From: Youngiibacter multivorans | GTDB taxonomy: Bacteria; Bacillota; Clostridia; Clostridiales; Clostridiaceae | Assembly (NCBI RefSeq): GCF_017873395.1 | Contig: NZ_JAGGKC010000021.1 | Location: 5,413-69,412 of the forward strand | DNA: 64,000 bases | Reading direction: 5' to 3' | Shown here: piece by piece, positions 57,696 to 64,000 of the stretch | Layout of the letters: each line of letters starts with the position of its first letter | Position numbering within the stretch: position 1 is the first letter of the stretch | Made by a program: the position numbers and the translations under genes | The notes under the pieces: model-generated | The model's database searches: none | Told to the model about the DNA's origin: nothing | The model's input: the letters and a program-made list of their open reading frames with translations, nothing else

Positions 57696-59093
57696 CTAAG
57701 ATAGCATATAGATTCCGTAGGTTATGAGGAAATAAAGGCATACTGGGACAGATAAGAACACAAAAGCAGACCTCTCATTGTCCTTCCATATTGAGTATGC
57801 TGCAAGAGCAATTGATATCAGGGGAAGAACATACATCGACCAGATAAAAGGCAGAAGCACCAGGTGCAGTATAATGTTTTCTCCCCAGCCGGTATAAAGT
57901 ATGTTGAGCATGATGAACAGGAGACCGAAAATTGCAACAGCGATGGCTATCTTGAAGGATGCCATGCCAAGCCTTGTATCAGGGAGACCGAAATAAATCT
58001 CATCTTTCAGGCTTTCTGTCTTGTACAGCTTAATGGCTGCTGCTGCAAGGGCAACCAGGAACAATATGGATACTATGATAACAGCAGCAGGCCTGAAGTC
58101 CTTTTTAACTGGAACTCCAGCCATAGTTCCTGAAGCTACCTCAATGAATCTTCCCTGCTCTGTCAATATGACAGTCCTGTCATACCCGTCCGCCATGAGC
58201 TTTGCCTTTTCCGAAAATGGGAGTGTAACATCAGGCAGCCTTTCCTCTTTCCAGTCCCATAGGATGATCTTGCCGTCTGAAGTCAGGGCGGCTGTATAGT
58301 TTGTCCCAGCAAAAGCCTTCACTGCTTCTTCAGGTGCTTGAAGGATACTAAAATCCTCATATCCTTCGCCTCTCCAGGAGGTTACTCTGCCATCGGTTGA
58401 GAGTCCTGCGATATGTGAACTGGAGGAATCGGCTGATGCTAGCTTTATTCCTTCCGGGATTTCCAAACTGACAAGACTGCCCTGCTCCTTTCCGAAAGCG
58501 AGCCCTACAAGGTAGCTGGTATAGATTTTCCCGCTCTCTGAGAGTGCCAGAAAATGTTCATATTCGGCATCCGTTATCATCAGGGAGTCATTCTCAGGCT
58601 CCTGAAGGGTGATAGATTTCTTCTCATTTGCTGAGAAACCCCATGCGATTATGGTCCCGCTAACAGTTTTAGCCAGTGAAAATGTATCTCCTGCAGAAAC
58701 ATCCTCTACTATCTCACCCTGAGGAAGCGGCGGCATCTCTGTCTGACCGAAATCATTGGAACCCCAGAGCAGAATTGTCCCTTTGTCTGTAAGGGCTATG
58801 GAATGTGACATTCCTGCTGCGATGTCGGTGACGATCTCATTTTCAGGTATAGAAGGGATGTCAAGCTGACTTCTGGCATTGCTTCCCCATGCGAATATCG
58901 CACCCTTCTCAGTCAGGACGAGGGTATGGGAGCCTCCAACCGAAATGGCCTTTACCGAATCATCCAGCGGAAGCACAGGACCATCCTCCATGACTTTTAC
59001 TCCGTCAGGAACAACGGCAAGAGCTGATACAGGAACAGATAACAATGATGATGCGAAGATGATTGATAAAATTGCTGCACCGGCTTTCCTCAT
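57696..59093 (-). CDS. RCC1-repeat exported protein with C-terminal membrane helices
   Basis: 465 residues. A signal peptide (about 1-26, ending VSALA) is followed by five or more RCC1-type blades of a beta-propeller, each with a pattern like GGSHTLVLTEKGAIFAWGSN (about 50-315). Three or four membrane helices follow near 332-352, 380-402, 405-432 and 443-462, so the propeller faces outside the cell. Eukaryotic RCC1 is a nucleotide exchange factor but bacterial copies mostly bind partners. Its ligand is unknown. It lies 36 bases after the SixA gene in the same direction. Confidence 0.82.
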   Translation of the reverse strand: MRKAGAAILSIIFASSLLSVPVSALAVVPDGVKVMEDGPVLPLDDSVKAISVGGSHTLVLTEKGAIFAWGSNARSQLDIPSIPENEIVTDIAAGMSHSIALTDKGTILLWGSNDFGQTEMPPLPQGEIVEDVSAGDTFSLAKTVSGTIIAWGFSANEKKSITLQEPENDSLMITDAEYEHFLALSESGKIYTSYLVGLAFGKEQGSLVSLEIPEGIKLASADSSSSHIAGLSTDGRVTSWRGEGYEDFSILQAPEEAVKAFAGTNYTAALTSDGKIILWDWKEERLPDVTLPFSEKAKLMADGYDRTVILTEQGRFIEVASGTMAGVPVKKDFRPAAVIIVSILFLVALAAAAIKLYKTESLKDEIYFGLPDTRLGMASFKIAIAVAIFGLLFIMLNILYTGWGENIILHLVLLPFIWSMYVLPLISIALAAYSIWKDNERSAFVFLSVPVCLYFLITYGIYMLS

Positions 59094-59129
59094 ATGACAA
59101 CTCCTATATCTAATTCTAATTTTCCCAGC

Positions 59130-59603
59130 TCAAAATTCCTTCAGTCCGTTCTTCCCAAGTACCCATACAAGCTTTCCCTTCAGGGGCTTCAATTCCTTTA
59201 CCTTTATCAGGGCTGCTCCGCTCTTGTCTAGCTTCACAAGAGTTCCTGTCATGCATTCGCACCATTCGTCCAGTGAAGGTGCGTGGCCTGCTGCGATCAG
59301 GATACCAGTGGGATTAGCCGCCTTAGCCTCTTCGCTGAAGGTTTTGAAGTCTCCTGAGGCTATGCACTCATGAAGGCTTGCCTCACTTGCACCCAGCTCC
59401 TCTGAAAGGATTTCGGCAGTCTGGACTGCCCTTGCCATCGGACTTGACCAAATTGTGACCATATCATCTGCAATTCTGCTTTTCAGAAGCCTCGCAGCCT
59501 CTCGGACCTTTTCTTTTCCTTCCAATGTAAGCTCTCTGTCCCAGTCAGATTTCTCCATGCTCTTTTCTTCAGCACTCCCATGCCTGAACAGTATGATCTC
59601 CAT
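59130..59603 (-). CDS. SixA-type phosphohistidine phosphatase
   Basis: 157 residues. ILFRHGSAEE is the RHG catalytic motif and WSSPMARAVQTAEILSEEL the second conserved block. GHAPSLDEW supplies the second catalytic His. The length fits SixA rather than phosphoglycerate mutase. It removes phosphate from phosphohistidine in signalling proteins, or a related small molecule. It lies 14 bases after the DUF502 gene and probably shares its transcript. Confidence 0.85.
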   Translation of the reverse strand: MEIILFRHGSAEEKSMEKSDWDRELTLEGKEKVREAARLLKSRIADDMVTIWSSPMARAVQTAEILSEELGASEASLHECIASGDFKTFSEEAKAANPTGILIAAGHAPSLDEWCECMTGTLVKLDKSGAALIKVKELKPLKGKLVWVLGKNGLKEF

Positions 59604-59617
59604 TTTTTCACCTCCTC

Positions 59618-60223
59618 TTATGGCTCTTCAGCTTTTGGCAGTTCATCAGGAACTACCATTCCCGCGCTTACAATGAGCTTCAATCCTTCCTCCACTGACA
59701 TATCCAGATAAATTATTTCTTCCTCTGGTATCAGGAGCAGCATGCCCGATGTCGGATTAGGTGTGGTTGGTACGAATACATTTATCACCTTGGCTGCAGT
59801 CTTTTCCTGCACCTCACCTCTGCACTCGCCTGTCTGAAATCCTATGGCAAATATGCCTTTTCGTGGATACTCTATTAGCACGACCTTATTGAACACCTGC
59901 TTCCCGTTTACCGAGAAGGCATCGATGATCTGCTTGATCCCGAAGTATACCTTTGGTACTACCGGGATGTTCTGCAGTAATTTCTCAGCATAATGGAGAA
60001 GCTTCTGTCCAATGATGTTCGACATGAGAAAGCCTGAAGCGAATATCAGCAGTATGCTTGCTACTATTCCCACTCCCGGCAGACTTCTCCCTGCTAACCA
60101 TTCGATGAACAGGCCCATGAAGCCATCAAGCTGTTTGAAAAGGAAATATATCAGGTATACCGTGCCTACTATAGGAAGAAGTGTAAAAAAGCCTCTTAGG
60201 AATATATGTCTTATTTTTTTCAA
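59618..60223 (-). CDS. DUF502 family membrane protein
   Basis: 201 residues. RGFFTLLPIVGTVYLIYFLFKQLDG and VASILLIFASGFLMSNIIGQ are the two membrane helices of DUF502, and IPVVPKVYFGIKQIIDAF is the conserved segment. FATGEC-like GFQTGECRG and FVPTTPNPTSGMLLLIPEEEI are typical of the C-terminal part. Members are cell-envelope proteins of unknown activity. It starts with TTG, 8 bases from GGAGG. Confidence 0.9.
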   Translation of the reverse strand: MKKIRHIFLRGFFTLLPIVGTVYLIYFLFKQLDGFMGLFIEWLAGRSLPGVGIVASILLIFASGFLMSNIIGQKLLHYAEKLLQNIPVVPKVYFGIKQIIDAFSVNGKQVFNKVVLIEYPRKGIFAIGFQTGECRGEVQEKTAAKVINVFVPTTPNPTSGMLLLIPEEEIIYLDMSVEEGLKLIVSAGMVVPDELPKAEEP

Positions 60224-60268
60224 GATGCTATCCTCCGTGCATATTGCAGCCTTAAATTTTGCTCTTTG

Positions 60269-61774
60269 TCATTCGCTGTAGATTGATATGTTCTCAAATC
60301 CCAAATCTTCAAAAGGGATCCAGCTGTTAAGGACTCCAAGGTTCTCATCATTTTGGAATATAGTGACGTAGATGCCGTCCTCATCAAAATAGAAGTCATT
60401 CTCCTGAACGCTTGCCACATCTTTATTTAAACCGGCTGTATCCAGGATTTTCCCTGCGTAATCGAAGCCCTCGATGAAGACATCCTTGAGCAACATATCT
60501 TTTCCTTCTGTCATGTCAATATTTACAAACTTCCTTGAGATATTTTCTTTTCCAAGCTCATAAATGAGGTCCATGAATACAATGCTCAGGAAACCTCCCT
60601 TGTTCATCATGATCTGGACATCATGGTTCATGCTACCGTAATATTTGTCCGGTTCCACTTCGTTATACGCCTTTGCCTTAGTTAGGAAGCCCTCAGCATC
60701 AAGCTTGCTCGATGATAAGCCATTAAGTCTTTCAAGGAGCGCAGAATCTGAAATGCCGTAAAACCTGCCCGTTGTAATATTTACCGCATGGGCTTCGCTG
60801 AAATCCTCGAATACATTTTCGAGCCTGTATTCCACAATGTTAGGAAGGAGCTTCCGTGTCCCCTCCTTGAGGAAGAGAGTTTCTTCCCCGACCATGAACC
60901 TATCAAATATTGCCAGGCTGTCTCCAATCTCCCTTAGCGGGATCACTATCGTCAGAGGGTAGCCAAGGCTCACGAATTCATCGTTCTTCTCATCGATTAT
61001 TATCTTCACGCCTGACAGATCGAATGAAAAGCTCTGGTCTTCCCTAATGCCTTTGAACGGTCCGCTGAGGAAGCCGGAATCAGGGTCATCATAGTTGTTT
61101 TCAATGATGAACATAAGTATCTTGTCATTAAGATACTTCACATGATTGAAGTCTTTTCTGAACAGATCCGATAGCTCCAGCTTTTTGCCTGTATTAAGGT
61201 CATAGCCCACTGAATTGAATTTCTGCACATAGGATATCCCGCCAAGTTCCGGATACTCTGCATAGGCGAAGAATTCAACGAACATGACGTTAGTGCAGCT
61301 GTATATTACATTTGTGCTAAGCTGCATCCTTACGATTCTCTGCTCAGCATTTCCGGTACTTGCAAGAGCTTCAGCCTTCACTTCATCGCTTATCATTATC
61401 AGGTTATTTTTAATCTCTTCATTGAGCTTTTTCTCTATCCCAGTATCCCTGAATCCACTCAGAGAATTCGATAAACTTAATATTTCCGTACCATCAGTAC
61501 TCAGGTTTTCTTCCACTATTCTGATATCAATACCATTGGAGATCACAAATCTTCTGCTTTCATATGGAATCTTTACCAGAGTCTCAGCTGCAGGAGTCCA
61601 TGGCTCTGGAACCTCTGGTTTTTCCGGTATTTCAGCCTCTGTTGGCTTTATTGTGGCTTCTGTCGCTGAAGGCTTGGCAATAGCTGAGGGCTTGGTAGGA
61701 ACAGCCTGTCCATTGCTGCAGGCAGAAATTGCAAGCATAAGAATTATGAAGGATGAGGCAAATATTCGTTTCAT
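60269..61774 (-). CDS. Lipoprotein with DUF4163/DUF3298-like domains
   Basis: 501 residues. The lipobox is AISAC (Cys 19), followed by a Pro/Glu/Thr linker. The middle (about 160-290) has SYVQKFNSVGYDLNTGKKLELSDLFRKDF, which resembles the DUF3298 domain seen in RsiV- and PdaC-type cell-surface proteins. The C-terminal part holds a repeat of the same style (LKDVFIEGFDYAGKIL). It may bind peptidoglycan or a ligand at the outer face. It lies 8 bases after the PstS-like gene. Confidence 0.7.
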   Translation of the reverse strand: MKRIFASSFIILMLAISACSNGQAVPTKPSAIAKPSATEATIKPTEAEIPEKPEVPEPWTPAAETLVKIPYESRRFVISNGIDIRIVEENLSTDGTEILSLSNSLSGFRDTGIEKKLNEEIKNNLIMISDEVKAEALASTGNAEQRIVRMQLSTNVIYSCTNVMFVEFFAYAEYPELGGISYVQKFNSVGYDLNTGKKLELSDLFRKDFNHVKYLNDKILMFIIENNYDDPDSGFLSGPFKGIREDQSFSFDLSGVKIIIDEKNDEFVSLGYPLTIVIPLREIGDSLAIFDRFMVGEETLFLKEGTRKLLPNIVEYRLENVFEDFSEAHAVNITTGRFYGISDSALLERLNGLSSSKLDAEGFLTKAKAYNEVEPDKYYGSMNHDVQIMMNKGGFLSIVFMDLIYELGKENISRKFVNIDMTEGKDMLLKDVFIEGFDYAGKILDTAGLNKDVASVQENDFYFDEDGIYVTIFQNDENLGVLNSWIPFEDLGFENISIYSE

Positions 61775-61782
61775 CGCTACTC

Positions 61783-62745
61783 CTATCTCAGCGGAACATA
61801 ACCGCTATCCTCAGAAACCTTCTGGCCATCATCGGACAGTATCCACAGAAGAAGCTTCCTTGCGCCTGAATCCTTGGCTTCAGTCTTCCTGAGTACAGCA
61901 TAGTACGCGCTGGTATACGGATATGCGTCACTGCTTATATTCTTGTTGTTCGGTTCAACTCCATCTACCTTCACGAACTTTATTGTATCCTTGCTGTACA
62001 TAGAGTTAGCATAGTAGTATACAGAATAGCCTATTGCCTTGTCTGAATTGTCATAGGCAGCTATTACCTCTATCAGTCCTGACATATCCGCTGGCTTAAG
62101 CTCCACCGGAGCCTTCGCTATCTCCAGACCCTTCATTACCTGGCTCAGCATAAGAGTCTGGCTTCCTGAATTATCAGGCCTCTGATACGCAATGATCTCC
62201 TTGTCAGGTCCTCCGACATCCTTCCAGTTCACTATCTTCCCCTGGTATATGTCCTGGATCTGCTTCTGAGTAAGGACATCGACCGGATTCTCAACATTTA
62301 GCAGGAAAACGAACGCTTCCTTCACGACAGGCACTACCTCAAGTTCAATCCCCTTATCCTTTGCCATTGTGAGTTCTTCAGCTGAAGGCTCGGTAACGAA
62401 TATTATGTCAGCCTTCCCATCCATCAGGTTCACATATGCATTGTGTGTGGTATTGTGCTTGATGAACGCCTTGGCCTCCTCTGAAGTTAGACCAAGCAGC
62501 TCTTTTGCAATCCCCTGGGACAGAGGAATCGTAGCTGTCGAACCGTCAATCCTCGGATAGGTATCCTTTGTGAATTCAGGCTTCACAGCCGTTGGTGCAA
62601 AAGTTGCGGATGGTACCGAGGTAGCGGTTGGCGCAGCTGTTGAGGTTGGTACTGCAGGTTCCTTTCCTGTACATGATGAAAGCAGTAGAAAGGCTGAAAT
62701 TGATGCTGCTGCGAACTTTATTTCCCTTAATTTCCCAATTGCCAT
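61783..62745 (-). CDS. PstS-like phosphate/anion-binding lipoprotein
   Basis: 320 residues. The lipobox is LLSSC near residue 25, with a Thr/Pro/Ala linker. The mature domain has YPRIDGSTATIPLSQGIAKEL, FVTEPSAEELTMAKDKGIELEVVPVVKEAFVFLLNVENPVDVLTQKQIQDIYQGKIVNWKDVGG (family-specific PstS/SphX pattern) and RPDNSGSQTLML. No PstC, PstA or PstB gene is adjacent, so it may be an orphan phosphate sensor. AGAGGGATAAAA precedes the ATG. Upstream are a hairpin (62762-62780) and the attenuator-like hairpin at 62806-62824. Confidence 0.85.
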   Translation of the reverse strand: MAIGKLREIKFAAASISAFLLLSSCTGKEPAVPTSTAAPTATSVPSATFAPTAVKPEFTKDTYPRIDGSTATIPLSQGIAKELLGLTSEEAKAFIKHNTTHNAYVNLMDGKADIIFVTEPSAEELTMAKDKGIELEVVPVVKEAFVFLLNVENPVDVLTQKQIQDIYQGKIVNWKDVGGPDKEIIAYQRPDNSGSQTLMLSQVMKGLEIAKAPVELKPADMSGLIEVIAAYDNSDKAIGYSVYYYANSMYSKDTIKFVKVDGVEPNNKNISSDAYPYTSAYYAVLRKTEAKDSGARKLLLWILSDDGQKVSEDSGYVPLR

Positions 62746-62761
62746 TTTTATCCCTCTTTTC

Positions 62762-62780
62762 GTGAATGAAGTACATTCAC
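62762..62780. repeat. Inverted repeat in the leader of the PstS-like gene
   Basis: GTGAATG and CATTCAC flank a 5-base spacer, 17 bases upstream of the start codon and just before the ribosome site. Confidence 0.4.
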
Positions 62781-62805
62781 TAATATAAAATTCCCCTAAA
62801 CAAAA

Positions 62806-62824
62806 AGCCGACCTGAAGGTCAGC
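62806..62824 (-). terminator. Terminator-like hairpin in the leader of the PstS-like gene
   Basis: GCTGACCT and AGGTCGGC (one mismatch) with TTTTTGTTT on the minus strand. It lies upstream of the PstS-like start and has no gene of its own to terminate within 370 bases, so it may be an attenuator. Confidence 0.5.
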
Positions 62825-62842
62825 CAAAATCTGAGGAATGCC

Positions 62843-62863
62843 CTAATGCGCTCCGCATATCAT
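62843..62863 (-). CDS. Six-codon micro-ORF (MICGAH) before the attenuator-like hairpin
   Basis: ATG at 62861-62863, TGGAG upstream, encodes Met-Ile-Cys-Gly-Ala-His then TAG. It precedes the terminator-like hairpin by 18 bases. It may be a leader peptide or chance; nothing beyond position supports it. Confidence 0.3.
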   Translation of the reverse strand: MICGAH

Positions 62864-63177
62864 GGCTCCAGTACTTCTTTGTTTATATTCATCATAGCAT
62901 TTCTGATTTCTTATTAATATACCCCTGGTGCTCTGACAAGTCATTAATTGGACCACTCTAAAAGAATTACAGTGAACGAAATGTAAAATTGCTGTATGTG
63001 AGTACCATTGACATCCATGCGATAGATTGGACCATCAGCCAGTGCTAAAATCATGTTAAAGGGAAGATTCAATAACTCAATAAAATTGTCATCAATATTC
63101 TGCTTCAGCATGTTAACCGCGATTTATCAGCCTTGCTCGTACCTTCAGACGCTGCGCCTTTTCATTAGAAAAAGGAT
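62864..63177. other. Intergenic stretch without identified genes
   Basis: About 315 bases. On the minus strand TTGTCA with TAATAA or TATGAT boxes could drive the PstS-like gene. The rest holds nothing I can identify; TTGGACCA recurs twice. Confidence 0.4.
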
Positions 63178-63186
63178 GTGAAAATA

Positions 63187-63294
63187 TTGAAAAAACTGTT
63201 TGCATTTCTAATTGGACTTCTGTTTATCATATCATCAGCTGCAGTTCCAGTTCAGGCTGCGCCAAAACAAGCACAGGTATTTCAATCACTGTAA
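63187..63294 (+). pseudogene. Signal-peptide fragment, frameshifted from the SpaA/SGNH protein
   Basis: A TTG start (or GTG at 63178) gives MKKLFAFLIGLLFIISSAAVPVQA, a clear signal peptide, then APKQAQVFQSL and a stop at 63292-63294. The mature domain continues in another frame from 63273 (TGISITVTKDVDGISDN), as if one base were missing between 63262 and 63272. The gene would be intact with one inserted base, so it is frameshifted or mis-sequenced. Confidence 0.65.
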
Positions 63295-63800
63295 CCAAGG
63301 ATGTCGATGGTATAAGTGACAACACATCATTCAGCGTAGTAGTATACAAGGACAATCGTTTGTTCAAGGAAGGTGTTATTTCAGAGGGTAAGCCTCTTAT
63401 GCTTTCAAACCTGAAGGCCGGAACCTATAGAGTAGAAGAGCTTGCGAAGGACGGGTATGAGAATGTATCCATTACCGGGCCAATTGCGATCTCCGCTAAA
63501 GGTACCTATACTTTCGCTGTGGTCAACAGAAAACTAGCAGAACCTCCTCCTGTGACCGCCTTCCACTATCTTGCTCTTGGTGATTCCATCGCAACCGGAA
63601 AGAGCTCAAAAGGAACTACTACAAGCTATGTCACAACATTCTACAACCACCTGAAGACAATATATCCCGACGCCACAATGAGAAACCTTGCAGTTGACGG
63701 TGATGATGCATCAGAGCTCCTTGCGAGGCTCTCAGGTTCAACATATATCGAAGAATTGAACTCTCTCATGACTAAAGTCACGAGATTCTTGGGAACAGAG
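63273..63800 (+). pseudogene. SpaA-like domain plus SGNH/GDSL hydrolase start, disrupted by IS605-type element
   Basis: In the second frame TGISITVTKDVDGISDN through GTYRVEELAKDGYENVSITGPI is a SpaA/Cna-B-like beta domain, followed by a Pro linker (AEPPPVTAFHYLALGDSIATG), where GDSIATG is the block I catalytic Ser of SGNH hydrolases. The reading frame then runs about 70 more residues (NLAVDGDDASELLARLSGSTYIEELNSL) and into unrelated sequence near 63785-63800, where the IS200/IS605-type right end begins. GGND and the catalytic His block are lost. It is a broken cell-surface or secreted esterase. Confidence 0.6.
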
Positions 63801-63894
63801 CATACATACCGGCTTATTTATTTACCGGCAGAGGTTTCTCTTGTTTACCAAGCTATCCCCGCAATTCCTGCGGTTCCTGTTTGCTTCTGTATTG
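63800..63894 (-). ncRNA. Right-end region of the IS605-type element, probable omega RNA (reRNA) sequence
   Basis: The 95 bases between the tnpB stop and the disrupted host gene hold short hairpins (CCGCA/TGCGG; CTTG/CAAG; CCGG/CCGG). In IS605 elements the 3' end of tnpB and the right end encode the guide RNA, whose guide portion is the flanking DNA (here the SGNH gene). The exact border is not visible. Confidence 0.45.
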
Positions 63895-64000
63895 TTAAGA
63901 CCCCAGAGTAAGAGCTCTTATCCTGAGTCCCTCAGCCAGTATATTTCTTGCTGCATTGATGTCACGGTCATGGCGGGCATGACAAACAGGACAGGTCCAC
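63895..64000 (-). CDS. tnpB: TnpB (IS200/IS605 OrfB) C-terminus, cut by window edge
   Basis: Only the last 35 residues are seen: [34 protein letters not shown] and a stop at 63895-63897. [15 protein letters not shown] is the C-terminal zinc ribbon with the RuvC III Asp motif (DRDxNAAxN) of the TnpB RNA-guided nucleases. The rest of the gene lies beyond the window. It marks an insertion sequence that disrupts the surface protein gene. Confidence 0.88.
   Translation of the reverse strand, partial: WTCPVCHARHDRDINAARNILAEGLRIRALTLGS

Noticed and set aside
63360..63911. Intact gene running through 63911
   Set aside because: The last 40 or so codons are opposite the IS605-type right end and do not resemble any SGNH hydrolase, so they are fused non-host sequence.
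1..64000. CRISPR array
   Set aside because: No series of regularly spaced identical repeats was seen anywhere; tandem repeats at 4032 and 6190 are only two units.
1..64000. Prophage or integrative element
   Set aside because: No integrase, capsid, terminase or relaxase gene is present; only the tnpB end and a RAYT-like gene.

Overview
The window looks like chromosome from a low-to-moderate GC, anaerobic Firmicute of the class Clostridia. The evidence is strong GGAGG ribosome binding sites, frequent AGG and ATA codons, GTG/TTG starts, many ferredoxin-type proteins, a tungsten aldehyde:ferredoxin oxidoreductase, a PPi-type phosphofructokinase, a cobalamin-dependent methionine synthase split into two proteins, an S-box riboswitch and YesM/YesN signalling. 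No rRNA operon, prophage or CRISPR array is visible. The only mobile DNA is an IS200/IS605-type tnpB end at the right edge and one degenerate transposase-like gene.

Layout. 1-6.2 kb (minus): partial glycosyltransferase, nicotinamidase-pirin pair, polyferredoxin with an accessory membrane protein, and a VanS/VanR-like two-component system. 6.2-8.8 kb (plus): transposase-derived protein, thioredoxin reductase and a double-thioredoxin-fold protein. 8.8-14.4 kb (minus): M20 peptidase, then MoaD-like protein and aldehyde:ferredoxin oxidoreductase behind a sigma-54 promoter, next to a sigma-54 activator. 14.4-16.9 kb: ADP-ribosylglycohydrolase, 2H phosphodiesterase and P-loop NTPase cluster. 17-23 kb: CstA, ferritin-like protein, FtsH with a MarR regulator, a DUF6054-like protein and a NYN-LOTUS RNA-binding protein. 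23-26 kb (plus): Asp/Glu racemase, PPi-phosphofructokinase, ferredoxin-nitroreductase.

26-33.2 kb (minus) is one transport-and-sensing locus: binding protein, ATPase, double permease, YesM kinase, YesN regulator and HAD phosphatase. 33.4-37.9 kb is an acetoin/2-oxoacid dehydrogenase operon with a free-standing lipoyl protein, AcoX, E1 alpha, E1 beta, a lipoyl-less E2 core and a Lin0512 protein, without E3. 38.4-42.5 kb is metF, a free-standing MetH reactivation domain and truncated MetH under an S-box riboswitch. 42.5-47.4 kb is the aromatic operon aroF-aroB-aroC-pheA-aroK. Upstream of it a sigma-A promoter, two aromatic-rich micro-ORFs and mutually adjacent stem-loops look like a leader-peptide attenuator.

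48-64 kb holds tRNA-Pro(GGG), a glutamate-symporter-like protein with a zinc-ribbon acyltransferase, an AmmeMemoRadiSam operon (a Memo-AMMECR1 fusion plus the radical SAM enzyme), NADP isocitrate dehydrogenase, a zinc-ribbon protein behind a structured leader, a small sigma-70-like factor, an RCC1-repeat envelope protein, SixA, DUF502, two lipoproteins, and a SpaA/SGNH surface-protein gene broken by a frameshift and by the IS605-type element.

The most interesting items are the aro leader, the AmmeMemoRadiSam fusion, the tnpB right end with its probable omega RNA region, the sigma-54-controlled aldehyde oxidoreductase, and several candidate translational or transcriptional RNA elements. All family names come from motif recognition; no database search was run.
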